Counted from the first letter of the stretch, positions 34,829-43,660 are shown. The stretch is DNA of 64,000 bases from Streptomyces violaceorubidus (GCF_000717995.1 NZ_JODM01000017.1:62001-126000); one strand, 5' to 3'. A program made the numbers and translations. Notes: generated by a model from the sequence alone, not told the origin.

Positions 34829-35416
34829 ATGGCCCACTCGTCCGCAGCCGCCGCCCGGCGGCGCCGCGCAGCCGGCCCTGCACCCTCACTGACCGGACCG
34901 GCGAGCGACGTGCACCCCGTGCTCCGCCGGACGACCGCCCCGCCCGCCGCCCTCGACCTGCTCGGCCAGGCCCGGGCCGGACTGGAGGAGGCCACCACCC
35001 TCGAAACGCCCAACGAGCGGTACGCGACGGCCCACCTCGCCGCCCTGCGCACCGCCGCCGCCGTGCTGGCCGCCCGCGGTCGCCCGGAGACCAGCCCACG
35101 GGCCAGGGCCCGCATCCGCAGCGCCTGGGAGGTGCTGCCCGAGATCGCGCCCGAGCTGTCCGACTGGAGCGCGCTGTTCGCCTCCGGCGCGCGCCGCCGG
35201 GCCCGCGCCGAGGCGGGCATCCAGGGCGCCGCGGGCACCCGGGACGCCGACGACCTGATACGCGACGTGGCGATGTTCCTGCGCCTCGTGGAGCGGATGC
35301 TGGTCCTCCAGCCGGTCCTTCCCCAGCCCCGGCCCGACGCGGAGCCACCGGGCCCCGAGCGGCCCCGCCGCTCCGACGCCGGTCACCCGGGCCGCGACCT
35401 GCCGGACGCCGGATGA
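34829..35416 (+). CDS. SAV_6107-like HEPN-domain protein
   Basis: A 195-residue, largely helical protein. After a disordered Arg/Ala/Pro N-terminus it has ALDLLGQARAGLEEATTLET, NERYATAHLAALRTAAAVLA and ARIRSAWEVLPEIAPELSDW, then DDLIRDVAMFLRLVERML. This corresponds to the actinobacterial SAV_6107 family described as HEPN-like. HEPN proteins are often RNases or nucleotidyltransferase partners, but the catalytic RxxxxH is not evident here (NERYATAHLAALR is the closest). AGGAGG precedes the ATG. It is divergent from the TetR gene and followed by a methyltransferase. Confidence 0.75.
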   Translation: MAHSSAAAARRRRAAGPAPSLTGPASDVHPVLRRTTAPPAALDLLGQARAGLEEATTLETPNERYATAHLAALRTAAAVLAARGRPETSPRARARIRSAWEVLPEIAPELSDWSALFASGARRRARAEAGIQGAAGTRDADDLIRDVAMFLRLVERMLVLQPVLPQPRPDAEPPGPERPRRSDAGHPGRDLPDAG

Positions 35417-35564
35417 GCGGGTGGCGAACGGGTGCCCGGTCGGCGCGGCGTAGGCCATAGGGTGGGAGGCGCCTGAAGCCTCCCCCTCCCGCGCCGGGCC
35501 GGGGGCGGCAGCCCGTTCGCTCCGCCCGTGCCAGAGGCGGTGCCGCGCCGAGGAGTCAACTGCC

Positions 35565-36392
35565 GTGTCGGACCCGATGCGCCCGCCCGCCTCCCAGCCC
35601 CGACCGCACCCGGCGGCTCCGCGCTCCGAGCCCTCCCGTTCCCGGGCCGCCCTGCGCACCGCCGTGGTCTGGGACGTCCTCCAGGACGCTCTGGACCGCC
35701 GGGTCAAGGCCACCGGCCGCCAGACGCTGGACGTCCTCGACACCGGCGGCGGCAGCGGCAACTTCGCGGTGCCCGTGGCCGGCCTCGGCCACCGCGTCAC
35801 CGTCGTGGACCCGAGCCCCAACGCCCTCTTCGCCCTGGAGCGCCGGGCGGCCGAGGCCGCAGTCGCCGACCGTGTGCGGGGCGTCCAGGGCGACGCCCGC
35901 GGCCTCTTCGAGGTGGTCGAGCGCGGCGGCTACGACGCGGTGCTGTGCCACGGAGTCCTGGAGTACGTGGACGACCCCGCGGAGGGTGTCCGCAACGCGG
36001 TGGCGGCCCTGCGATCCGACGGCGTCCTCAGCCTGCTCGCCGCGGGCCTGGGCGGCGCCGTGCTCGCGCGCGCCCTCGCCGGCCACTTCACGGAGGCCCG
36101 ACAGGCCCTGGACGACCCGGACGGCCGCTGGGGCACGGGTGACCCGGTACCGCGCCGGTTCACCGCCGAGCAGCTCACCGGACTGGTCGAGGCCGCAGGC
36201 CTGCGGGTCGGCTCCGTGCACGGCGTACGGGTCTTCGCCGACCTCGTGCCCGGCGGGCTGGTGGACACCCAGCCCGGCGCCATGGACGCCCTGCTGGAGC
36301 TGGAGGCCGCGGCTGCCGAACTCGCCGCGTTCCACTCCGTGGCCACTCAGCTCCACGTGCTCGGTGAGACGCGAGAGGCCGACGGGGCCTGA
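35565..36392 (+). CDS. Class I SAM-dependent methyltransferase
   Basis: A 275-residue methyltransferase. The SAM-binding motif I is LDVLDTGGGSGNFAVPVAGL. Motif II is VTVVDPSPNALFALERRA, then VQGDARGLFEVV and VLCHGVLEYVDDPAEGVRNA (motif III region). This resembles tRNA or small-molecule methyltransferases such as CmoM-like enzymes. The substrate is unknown. The GTG at 35565 is preceded by GAGGAG nine bases upstream. A GC hairpin 60 bases downstream probably terminates it. Confidence 0.87.
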   Translation: MSDPMRPPASQPRPHPAAPRSEPSRSRAALRTAVVWDVLQDALDRRVKATGRQTLDVLDTGGGSGNFAVPVAGLGHRVTVVDPSPNALFALERRAAEAAVADRVRGVQGDARGLFEVVERGGYDAVLCHGVLEYVDDPAEGVRNAVAALRSDGVLSLLAAGLGGAVLARALAGHFTEARQALDDPDGRWGTGDPVPRRFTAEQLTGLVEAAGLRVGSVHGVRVFADLVPGGLVDTQPGAMDALLELEAAAAELAAFHSVATQLHVLGETREADGA

Positions 36393-36451
36393 GCCGACCG
36401 GTGGGGTAAGCCGCTGATCAGGGGCGCGGCTGCAGATGGAGTACGCCACAG

Positions 36452-36469
36452 GCCCCCCGAACGGGGGGC
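36452..36469 (+). terminator. GC hairpin after the methyltransferase
   Basis: GCCCCCC (36452-36458) pairs with GGGGGGC (36463-36469) around a GAAC tetraloop. No U-tract follows, as is common in Streptomyces terminators. The remaining DNA up to 36669 should carry the next promoter; TTTCAC (36592-36597) and TATCCT (36615-36620) with a 17-base spacer are candidates. Confidence 0.6.
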
Positions 36470-36669
36470 AGTCGCCGTATGATCGAGGGAGACCGCCCGG
36501 CATGACGGGTCGGCCGCTGGGGAATGGGAACTTCAGCGAGCCGGTACGGCCATGACGGAGTCCGGTTGGTCAATTGGCGCAGAGGGGCGGGTTTCACGGG
36601 GGCGATTCCCTGCCTATCCTGAAGGGACCCCCCGGGTCGCCCCGGCGACTGCACGATGAGGAGGACTCC

Positions 36670-37077
36670 GTGCCGCTCTCGGAGCACGAGCAGCGCATGC
36701 TCGAGCAGATGGAGCGAGCGCTGTACGCCGAAGATCCCAAGTTCGCGACAGCGCTCGAGGGAAGCGGGCTGCGTACGTACACCCGGCGACGGGTCTACCA
36801 GGCGGTCGCGGGCTTCCTCGTAGGTATTGCGCTCCTCATGGCCGGTATGGTCGCCCAGCAGGTGTGGCTCAGCGTGGTGGGCTTCCTCGTCATGCTGGGG
36901 TGCGCGGTGCTCGCCGTGACCGGCTGGCGCAAGGCCCCCAAGCCGGGCGAGCAGCCGCAGGCGGCCGGTGCCGGTCCGCAGGCAGCGCGCCGCCAGGGAC
37001 GACAGAAACGCTCCATGATGGACCGCATCGACGAGCGTTGGCAGCGTCGCAGGGATGAGCAGCAGGGCGGCCAGTAA
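36670..37077 (+). CDS. DUF3040 small membrane protein
   Basis: A 135-residue protein that begins PLSEHEQRMLEQMERALYAE DPKFA, the DUF3040 signature. Two transmembrane helices follow (AVAGFLVGIALLMAGMVAQQ and VWLSVVGFLVMLGCAVLAV), then a basic Gln/Arg-rich tail. It corresponds to the small protein found just outside the dcw cluster in Streptomyces (SCO2097 position). A role near cell division is suggested by location only. The GTG at 36670 sits after GAGGAGG. A very strong hairpin follows the stop. Confidence 0.85.
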   Translation: MPLSEHEQRMLEQMERALYAEDPKFATALEGSGLRTYTRRRVYQAVAGFLVGIALLMAGMVAQQVWLSVVGFLVMLGCAVLAVTGWRKAPKPGEQPQAAGAGPQAARRQGRQKRSMMDRIDERWQRRRDEQQGGQ

Positions 37078-37108
37078 CGCCGTCGAAGCAGCCGCTCACC
37101 AGGACATC

Positions 37109-37153
37109 CGCGTGAGGGGGTGACCACCGTCCAGGTGGTCACCCCCTCACGCG
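37109..37153 (+). terminator. Perfect 20-bp hairpin after DUF3040 gene
   Basis: Arms 37109-37128 and 37134-37153 are exact reverse complements of 20 bases (CGCGTGAGGGGGTGACCACC and its complement) with a five-base loop. It begins 32 bases after the DUF3040 stop. There is no U-tract, but stem strength makes it a likely terminator or 3' stabiliser. Confidence 0.85.
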
Positions 37154-37707
37154 CGTCCATGAGCACCCGAGGGCGCCGCCCGGCGCCGCCCCGGCCCAGA
37201 CCCACCGTCCGGGGGCTCCGCCGTCCGGCCGAAGGATCAGCTGTCCGGCTTAAGGGGTGCCTTCCTCTGCGGATGGGCTCTGCCGACGGGGGACGGCTCA
37301 GGCCCGTCGGCGGACGGCTCAGGTCTCGCCGGTCGACGGGGGTCGCGGTTGCCTGTTCGGCGGGTTTGGCTCCCACAGGCCGGTGGGTGGGCTTTGTGGC
37401 CCGCCTTTGTCGCCCGTCAAGGCGGGGGCGGCCCGCACGGGCTGACGGGGCCTGCCTCCGTCGGGGGGCGGCTCACGTCCCGTCGGTCGACGGGCTTCGC
37501 GGCCTGTCCGGCGGGTTTGGCCCGCACCGGTCGGCGAGCTTTGCCCCTGGCTGAAGGGCTGAGCCGCGTTGTCGCTGGCTCGGCTGCCCCGTCGGCGGGC
37601 TTTGCCGCCCGACCGGCGGGTGTGGCCCTCGCCCGCCGGCGGGCGCTGCCGTCCGGCGGCGGGCTCGGTCCCGGTGGTCGCGGTGGCTTCGCCGTCCGGT
37701 CGGTGGC
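37154..37707. repeat. Degenerate GC-rich repeat block, non-coding
   Basis: About 550 bases between the DUF3040 terminator and the transglutaminase stop contain many diverged copies of words such as CGGCGGGCTTTGCCGCCCG, CGGCGGGTTTGGC and GGTCGACGGG, spaced irregularly at roughly 20-40 bases. All frames give Pro/Arg/Gly low-complexity translations. No gene, terminator or RNA family was recognised. It looks like an expanding and decaying intergenic repeat. Confidence 0.65.
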
Positions 37708-40098
37708 TCAGCCCTGCTGGTCCGACGTTTTCCGCCACACCGGACGGGTCGCCGCGGCTCGCCGTTTCAGGGCCGCCCACCGGGCCGACACCGTCCAGGT
37801 CACCCGAATGGCCGAACGCGGGGCGAATCGTGCGCGCAGCCGGGTCCCGCGGCCGACCGCGGCGCGCAGACCGGCGGTCGCCAGCCGGACGTCCTCCGTC
37901 AGCCCCGCCGTCATACGCGGGTGAGGCGCGTAGAGGACCTGCTCCACGGCGTCCGCCACCCGGTGCACCGCCTGTGCCGCCGTCGGCTCCAGCCGGCCCA
38001 GCCGGACGATGCGGGCCGCCGCCTTCCGCGGGGTCTGCGATTCCTGGGGCGGGATGCCGAGGTCCCACGCCGTGTCGGTCAACTCCTGCCACAGCGCGAG
38101 GGTGTGCGGGCCGGCGTCCGCCGCGCCGCGGCCGTGCGAGCCGAGCCGCACCGCACGGGCGCGCAGCCGCCACAGCATCGGGGCGAGCGGGATCAGCAGC
38201 ACCGCGAGTCCGGCCAGGGCCCAGGCCAGCAGTGCGTACCACTTGGGGCCGTCGCCGCCGGTGACGGGCAGGGCCGCCGCGGTCTCCGTGGAACAGGCGT
38301 CCAGCTTCTTGTCCTGCGGGGAGCAGGTGTCGCTCGACGAGGGCGCCGCCGACGGCTCCGTCTCCGCGTTCCTCGACGGCAGGGCCGACTCCGGCACCGA
38401 GCTGCCCGGCCGGTCCGTGATGGTGTACGACGGGGTCGAGCCACGCGTCGGCGTCGGCTCGAAGCGGGTCCAGCCCACGCCCTCGAAGTACACCTCGGGC
38501 CACGCGTGCGCGTCCCGCAGCCCCACCGACACCGAGCCGTCCGCCTGCGGGGACCCCGGTGCGAAGCCGACCGCGACCCTGGCCGGAATGCCCAGGGACC
38601 GGGCCATCGCCGCCATGGCGAAGGAGAAGTGGACGCAGAAGCCCTCCTTGTCCTTCAGGAACCGGGCGATCGCCTCCGAGCCGCTGCCGACCTTGACCCG
38701 GGTGTCGTACTCGAAGCCGCCGTCGACCGCGAAGTACTCCTGGAGCTTGACCGCCTGCTGGTAGGGGTTCGCGGCGCCCGCGGTGACCTCGCGGGCGGTT
38801 TGGGACACCACCGCGGGCAGCGAGTCCGGCAGCCGGGTGTACTCGCGCAGGAGGGCCGCCGACGGCTGGGGCGCCGCGGCGAGCTGCTCCGCCGTCGGCT
38901 GCACGTTCAGGCTGCGTACCTCGTACTTCAGCCCGCGGGTGTTCTGGCCGTGGTCGCCGACCAGGGTCATGCCGACGGGTTCGTAGCGCCAGTTGCCCGC
39001 GACGCGCACGCCGCTGGGCGGGTAGGGCATGGGCAGCCAGTCCTGGGCGTACCAGTCGGCGGCCGACACCAGGGTCCGGGTCTCCGTGCGCTCGATGTCG
39101 CGACCGAGGCCGACCGGGGTGGGGAAGGTGCCGTCCGGCACGGCGGTGATGTGCCGCTTGGACGGCTTCCAGGTGGTGCCGTCGAAGTCGTCCAGGGACA
39201 CGATGCGCAGGTACAGGTTGGACAGGTCCTCGGAGTCCGTCTGGACGGAGAGGACCTGTCGGTCCTCGTCGACGTTGAGACTGTCCCTGAGGGAGACCAG
39301 CGGGTTCACCGCGGAGATCGTGCCGCCGCCACCGGTGCCGGAGCCCACACCGCCGCGGGCGCCGTCCAGCAGCCCGCCGTCCATCGCGGGCAGGGCGAGC
39401 GGCACCACCAGGGCGATACCCAGCGCGAAGGCGCCGATGCGTCGTCCGGTACGGACCGGGGCGAGGGCCCGGCCCTGCTCCGGGCCCGGCGCGCGCGCCG
39501 AGCCGCCGAAGACCCGGCCCCACTGCGAGAGCCGGTCACGTCCCTCGGCCAGGAGCAGCGTCAGATAGCCGACCGCCGCGACCAGGAACCACAGCCAGTC
39601 GGCACCGCCCTCGGACAGCCCCGCGGCCACCGAGTAGAGGGCGAGCAGCGGCAGGCCGGCCGGGGCGGCGCTGCGGAAGGTCACCGCGAGCGTGTCCACC
39701 AGCAGCCCGATCACCAGGACGCCGCCGACCAGCATCAGCCGGATGCCGTCGGACTCCAGCGGCGCCGGGATCGCGTACCGGGCGATGTCGTCGCCGCCCT
39801 GCTGGAGCAGGTCGGCGATGCGCTGGAAGGCCTGCGGGCCGGGGATCAGCCCGGCGAACGCCTCCCGGCGGGCGAAGACGAGGGTCAGCAGCAGCAGCGT
39901 GACCAGGGCCTGCGCCGCGATGGTCAGCGGTCGCGCCAACGGCACCCGCCGCGCTGCCGCGCCCACGCCCGACTGCACCGCCAGCAGGACCGCCGCCTGC
40001 AGGATCCATGTGGCCGGCTCGACCAACGGCAACAGCGCACAGGACGCCATCAACGTGGCCGCCCAGGCACACACGGCCAACCGCGCCCGCCCGCTCAT
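37708..40098 (-). CDS. DUF3488/TgpA-type transmembrane transglutaminase-like protein
   Basis: A 796-residue membrane protein. About six N-terminal helices (for example LTIAAQALVTLLLLTLVFAR and LMLVGGVLVIGLLVDTLAV) form the DUF3488 part. An extracytoplasmic region then holds a transglutaminase-like core with EGFCVHFSFAMAAMARSLGI (Cys), RDAHAWPEVYFEGVGW (His) and FEPTPTRG. A late helix (WYALLAWALAGLAVLLIPLA) precedes a cytoplasmic DUF4129-like tail. With MoxR and DUF58 proteins it forms a conserved actinobacterial trio whose role is unknown, possibly in envelope protein modification. Its ATG is linked by ATGA to the small ORF before it. Confidence 0.87.
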   Translation of the reverse strand: MSGRARLAVCAWAATLMASCALLPLVEPATWILQAAVLLAVQSGVGAAARRVPLARPLTIAAQALVTLLLLTLVFARREAFAGLIPGPQAFQRIADLLQQGGDDIARYAIPAPLESDGIRLMLVGGVLVIGLLVDTLAVTFRSAAPAGLPLLALYSVAAGLSEGGADWLWFLVAAVGYLTLLLAEGRDRLSQWGRVFGGSARAPGPEQGRALAPVRTGRRIGAFALGIALVVPLALPAMDGGLLDGARGGVGSGTGGGGTISAVNPLVSLRDSLNVDEDRQVLSVQTDSEDLSNLYLRIVSLDDFDGTTWKPSKRHITAVPDGTFPTPVGLGRDIERTETRTLVSAADWYAQDWLPMPYPPSGVRVAGNWRYEPVGMTLVGDHGQNTRGLKYEVRSLNVQPTAEQLAAAPQPSAALLREYTRLPDSLPAVVSQTAREVTAGAANPYQQAVKLQEYFAVDGGFEYDTRVKVGSGSEAIARFLKDKEGFCVHFSFAMAAMARSLGIPARVAVGFAPGSPQADGSVSVGLRDAHAWPEVYFEGVGWTRFEPTPTRGSTPSYTITDRPGSSVPESALPSRNAETEPSAAPSSSDTCSPQDKKLDACSTETAAALPVTGGDGPKWYALLAWALAGLAVLLIPLAPMLWRLRARAVRLGSHGRGAADAGPHTLALWQELTDTAWDLGIPPQESQTPRKAAARIVRLGRLEPTAAQAVHRVADAVEQVLYAPHPRMTAGLTEDVRLATAGLRAAVGRGTRLRARFAPRSAIRVTWTVSARWAALKRRAAATRPVWRKTSDQQG

Positions 40099-40280
40099 CG
40101 CGTCGCCCCCCGCCCGCCGAGCGTTGTCCGGGTCCGGGTCCGCTCGGCCGCCCGGGGGCCCGTGGTCCGTCCGTCGACCGGTCCACGGCGCGTCGGGCGC
40201 GCCTGTCCGCCGGCCGCGCCGTCCCCCGGCCGCCGGTCGCCCGCCGGGGCGTGCCCGGCCAACCGCGCCCGCCCGCTCAT
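40095..40280 (-). CDS. Small duplicated ORF B, ATGA-coupled to transglutaminase gene
   Basis: A 61-codon frame starting MSGRARLAGHAPAGDRRPGD and ending GGRGATR. Its first eight residues equal the start of the transglutaminase protein, and its TGA overlaps that gene's ATG. It is about 85% identical to ORF A just upstream. The protein is Arg/Gly/Pro-rich, with no recognisable fold. It may be a translated spacer that maintains coupling, not a functional protein. No separate ribosome site is evident. Confidence 0.45.
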   Translation of the reverse strand: MSGRARLAGHAPAGDRRPGDGAAGGQARPTRRGPVDGRTTGPRAAERTRTRTTLGGRGATR

Positions 40281-40456
40281 CGCGTCGCCCCCCGCCCGTC
40301 GAGCGTCGTCCAGGTCCGCTCGGCCGCCCGGGGGCCCGTGGTCCGTCCGTCGACCGGTCCGGGTCGCGTCGGGCACGCCTGTCCGCCGGCCGCGCGGTCC
40401 CCCGGCCGCCGGTCGCCTGCCGGGGCGTGCCCGGCCCGCCGCGCCCGCGCGCTCAT
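40096..40456. repeat. Tandem duplication of about 180 bp between DUF58 and transglutaminase genes
   Basis: The CTCATCGCG junction occurs at 40095, 40277 and 40453, with periods of 182 and 176 bases. The two intervening units share long identical stretches such as GGGGGCCCGTGGTCCGTCCG and differ by a few substitutions and short indels. Each unit opens with a copy of the transglutaminase start. Confidence 0.92.
40277..40456 (-). CDS. Small duplicated ORF A, ATGA-coupled to DUF58 gene
   Basis: A 59-codon frame starting MSARARRAGHAPAGDRRPGD and ending DGRGATR. Its ATG overlaps the DUF58 stop, and its TGA overlaps the ATG of ORF B, giving a chain of ATGA junctions across the duplication. It likely arose when a segment containing the original DUF58/transglutaminase junction was copied. 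AAAGGGAACGCG before the ATG may act as a ribosome site. Function unknown. Confidence 0.45.
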   Translation of the reverse strand: MSARARRAGHAPAGDRRPGDRAAGGQACPTRPGPVDGRTTGPRAAERTWTTLDGRGATR

Positions 40457-41820
40457 CGCGTTCCCTTTCCGCCGGTCGGCGTGGTGAGGGTGGTGCGCTC
40501 GTGGTCGGCCAGGCGCCACAGCTCCTCCATGGTGGCGCCCCGGGGGACGGCCACGGCGGTCCAGCCCGACTCGCGGAGCATCCGCAGGCGCTCCTCGCTC
40601 CCGTCCGAGGGGCCGGGCACGTCGGACGGTTCCCGTGCCCAGGTCTCGCTGTCCAGGACGAAGGCGAGGGCGCCGCCGCTGCGCTGCCGCATCCTGGCCA
40701 CCACCGCGGCCTGCTCCTCGTCCAGGTCGCCGAAGAACGCCACCAGCAGCCCCTCGTTCCCGCCGCGCAGCACGTCGTAGGCGCGCGACAGACTCGTGCC
40801 GTCGGAGTGGTCGATCACGGCGAGGGTGTCCATCATCAGCCCGGCCGCGTCGGCCGTGCCCTGGCTCGCGCCCGCGAAGCCCTCGGCGCCCTCGCCCGGC
40901 ACCGTGTTGCCCGTGTCGGTGAGCAGCCGGACGGAGAAACCCCGCTCCAGCATGTGCACCAGCACGGACGCCGCGCCCGACACCGCCCACTCGAAGGCCG
41001 AGTCGGGGCCCGCGCCTTCGAAGCCCACGACCCGGGTGTCCAGCAGCACCGTGCAGCGGGCCCGCTGCGGCTGCTCCTCGCGGCGCACCATCAGCTCGCC
41101 GTAGCGCGCGGTGGAGCGCCAGTGCACGCGGCGCAGGTCGTCGCCGTACCGGTACCCGCGCGGGATCACGTCGTCGTCGCCGGCCAGGGCGAGCGAGCGC
41201 TGCCTGCCCTCGCCGTACCCCTTCGCCTCGCCGCTCAGCCGCACCGGGGGCAGCGCCTCCACGCGCGGGATCACGGTCAGCGTGTCGTACGTCGAGAAGG
41301 AGCGGGTCAGCTCGCACAGGCCGAACGGGTCGGTCAGGCGCAGTTGCAGCGGGCCCAGCGGGTAACGGCCGCGCAGGTCGGAGCGGACCCGGTAGGACAC
41401 CTCGCGGCGACCGCCGGGCTCCACCCGGTCGAGCACGAAGCGGGGGCGCGGGCCGAGCACGTAGGGCACCCGGTCCTGGAGCATCAGCAGACCGGTGGGC
41501 AGCCGGGAGACGTTGTCGACGCGCAGATGGACCCGGGCCTCGCTGCCCGCGGGCACCCGCCCGGGGGAGAGCCGGCGACTGCCCGCGACCCGGTACCGCG
41601 TGCGGTGGAGCACGGCCGCGCAGACCAGGGGCAGGGCCCCCAGGAGCAGCCCGACCCGCAGCAGATCGCTCTGCCCCAGGACGTACGCGCAGACCGAGGC
41701 CGCGATACCGGCGGCGAGGAAGGAACGCCCGCGGGTGGTCAGACCGGCCAGGGCGGTCCGGACACCGCCGCCCTCACCCCGGTCCGCCTCGGACCGGTCC
41801 GTCCCCCCGGCGTCCATCAC
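40453..41820 (-). CDS. DUF58 domain-containing protein
   Basis: A 455-residue protein. Two N-terminal helices (SFLAAGIAASVCAYVLG and LLLGALPLVCAAVLH) anchor it to the membrane. A beta-rich region and then the DUF58 signature follow: DDVIPRGYRYGDDLRRVHWR and STARYGELMVRREE. The C-terminal half has a von Willebrand-like character (CTVLLDTR, AVIDHSDGTSLSRAYDVL). It pairs with the MoxR ATPase as in many bacteria, where the duo is thought to act in chaperone-like assembly. Its GTG overlaps the moxR stop by four bases. Confidence 0.9.
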   Translation of the reverse strand: MMDAGGTDRSEADRGEGGGVRTALAGLTTRGRSFLAAGIAASVCAYVLGQSDLLRVGLLLGALPLVCAAVLHRTRYRVAGSRRLSPGRVPAGSEARVHLRVDNVSRLPTGLLMLQDRVPYVLGPRPRFVLDRVEPGGRREVSYRVRSDLRGRYPLGPLQLRLTDPFGLCELTRSFSTYDTLTVIPRVEALPPVRLSGEAKGYGEGRQRSLALAGDDDVIPRGYRYGDDLRRVHWRSTARYGELMVRREEQPQRARCTVLLDTRVVGFEGAGPDSAFEWAVSGAASVLVHMLERGFSVRLLTDTGNTVPGEGAEGFAGASQGTADAAGLMMDTLAVIDHSDGTSLSRAYDVLRGGNEGLLVAFFGDLDEEQAAVVARMRQRSGGALAFVLDSETWAREPSDVPGPSDGSEERLRMLRESGWTAVAVPRGATMEELWRLADHERTTLTTPTGGKGTR

Positions 41821-42854
41821 AGCCTCCGCGGCGGCTGCTGACCGTACGCAGGCGCGCCCCGGCCCACGCCGAAGCCCGTCTGCTGCTGGGGCGCCGCGGG
41901 CACCGGGGTGCGCTGCACAATCTCCTCGACGACCTGCTCGGAGGTGCGGCGGTTGAGCTGGGCCTGCGCGGTCGGCAGCAGCCGGTGGGCGAGGACGGCG
42001 ACCGCGAGGGCCTGCACGTCGTCCGGCAGCGCGTACTCCCGGCCGCTGAGGGCGGCGGACGCCTTCGCCGCGCGCAGCAGATGCAGCGTCGCGCGCGGCG
42101 AGGCGCCGAGTCGGAGGTCCGGGTGGGAGCGGGTGGCGGCGACCAGGTCCACGGCGTAGCGCCGGACCGGGTCCGCCATGTGGACGCCGCGGACCGCCTC
42201 GATCAGCTTCAGGATCTCGTGCGCGTGCGCCACCGGCTGAAGATCGTCCAGCGGGCTGACCCCGCCGTGCACGTCGAGCATCTGCAGCTCGGCCTCCGGG
42301 CTCGGATAGCCGATGGACACGCGGGCCATGAAGCGGTCCCGCTGCGCCTCCGGGAGCGGGTAGGTGCCCTCCATCTCGACCGGGTTCTGCGTCGCCACCA
42401 CCATGAAGGGGGCGGGCAGCTCGTAGGTCTGGCCGTCGATGGTGACCTGGCGCTCCTCCATCGACTCCAGCAGCGCCGACTGCGTCTTCGGTGAGGCGCG
42501 GTTGATCTCGTCGCCGATCACCACCTGCGCGAAGATCGCGCCCGGCTTGAACTCGAAGTCCCGGCGCTGCTGGTCCCAGATGGACACCCCCGTGATGTCC
42601 GAGGGCAGCAGGTCCGGCGTGAACTGGATCCGGCGCACGGAACAGTCGATGGACCGCGCCAGCGCCTTGGCCAGCATGGTCTTGCCGACCCCCGGCACAT
42701 CCTCGATCAGCAGGTGTCCCTCGGCCAGCAGCACGGTCAGCGAGAGCCGTACGACCTCGGGCTTGCCCTCGATCACGTCCTCCACCGAACCGCGTACCCG
42801 CTCCACCACCGCGGTCAGATCAGTGAGGCTCGCTCGATCGTCATAGGTCGTCAC
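41817..42854 (-). CDS. MoxR-family AAA+ ATPase
   Basis: A 345-residue ATPase, first in the trio. Walker A is EDVPGVGKTMLAKALARSI, Walker B is VVIGDEINRASPKTQSALLE, sensor 1 is MVVATQNPVEMEGTYPLPEA, and the arginine finger region is QRDRFMARVSIGYPSP. A lid domain follows. MoxR ATPases remodel partner proteins, here probably the DUF58 and transglutaminase-like proteins encoded after it. The GTG at 42854 lies five bases after GAGGAGG; a longer frame to 42881 has no ribosome site. The tail is Gln/Pro/Gly-rich. Confidence 0.93.
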   Translation of the reverse strand: MTTYDDRASLTDLTAVVERVRGSVEDVIEGKPEVVRLSLTVLLAEGHLLIEDVPGVGKTMLAKALARSIDCSVRRIQFTPDLLPSDITGVSIWDQQRRDFEFKPGAIFAQVVIGDEINRASPKTQSALLESMEERQVTIDGQTYELPAPFMVVATQNPVEMEGTYPLPEAQRDRFMARVSIGYPSPEAELQMLDVHGGVSPLDDLQPVAHAHEILKLIEAVRGVHMADPVRRYAVDLVAATRSHPDLRLGASPRATLHLLRAAKASAALSGREYALPDDVQALAVAVLAHRLLPTAQAQLNRRTSEQVVEEIVQRTPVPAAPQQQTGFGVGRGAPAYGQQPPRRL

Positions 42855-43111
42855 CCGGCCCTCCTCGGCCTTTCCCCGCACTCCGTGGGAAGTGGAGGTT
42901 CCCCAGCTTGCCGGGCCGGCCCCGCACCGCGGACCGGCCCACCCCGAATCACGGACGCCGCCCGGAAAAAGTTCCGCGCGACACCACTTCCCGCATTCTT
43001 GCCGCCGTTACCGATTCGTGTCACTCGCCTGTGGACAACTGGCCGCGATTTGTCAGCCCTTACGGCCTTTGCGGCGCTTGCGCGGCGGGAACGTCGGGGC
43101 GGGCCACCGGA

Positions 43112-43660
43112 TCAGGCGGGGTCGACCTCGCGCAGCAGGCCCGTCTTCACGTCGAAGACGAAACCGCGCACATCATCGGTGTGGAGCAGGAACGGCGAGG
43201 TGCGCACCCGCTCGATCGACTGCCGCACGTCCTGGTCGGCGTCCCGGAAGGCCTCCACCGCCCACGCCGGACGCTGGCCGACCTCCAGCTCCAGATCGTG
43301 CCGGAACTCCTCGGTGATGGTCTCCATGCCGCAGCCCGTGTGGTGGATGAGGGCCACGCTGCGGGTGCCGAGCGCCCGCTGGCTGATGGTCAGGGAGCGG
43401 ATCACGTCGTCGGTGACGACACCGCCCGCGTTGCGGATGGTGTGGCAGTCGCCGAGCTTCAGGCCGAGCGCGGCGTGCAGGTCCAGGCGCGCGTCCATGC
43501 AGGCGACGACCGCGACGCGCTGTACGGGGCGGGCGTCCATGCCGGGGTCGGTGAACGCGGCGGCGTAGCGCTCGTTCGCCTCGACGAGCCGGTCCGTGAC
43601 GGTGTGGTCGGCCACTATGGGGGAGTCCGGGCCTGCGGGTACTGATGCAGAAGTCGTCAT
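43112..43660 (-). CDS. Beta-class carbonic anhydrase
   Basis: A 182-residue enzyme that interconverts CO2 and bicarbonate. Zinc ligands are Cys and Asp/Arg in VVACMDARLDLHAAL and the His/Cys pair in IHHTGCGMETI. HTIRNAGGVVTDDVIRSL is the conserved loop. The length fits the short bacterial beta-class. Start ATG 43660; an ATG two codons upstream (43666) is equally possible, and neither has a strong ribosome site. It stands alone between the moxR trio and the dcw cluster, facing away from rsmH. Confidence 0.9.
   Translation of the reverse strand: MTTSASVPAGPDSPIVADHTVTDRLVEANERYAAAFTDPGMDARPVQRVAVVACMDARLDLHAALGLKLGDCHTIRNAGGVVTDDVIRSLTISQRALGTRSVALIHHTGCGMETITEEFRHDLELEVGQRPAWAVEAFRDADQDVRQSIERVRTSPFLLHTDDVRGFVFDVKTGLLREVDPA

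Noticed and set aside
33715..35460. Long + strand open frame of 581 codons
   Set aside because: It is antisense to the TetR gene and Arg/Pro/Gly-rich throughout; high GC content keeps stops rare.
37921..41841. 1306-codon + strand frame across the moxR-DUF58-transglutaminase operon
   Set aside because: Antisense shadow; the minus strand holds three recognised families with overlaps.
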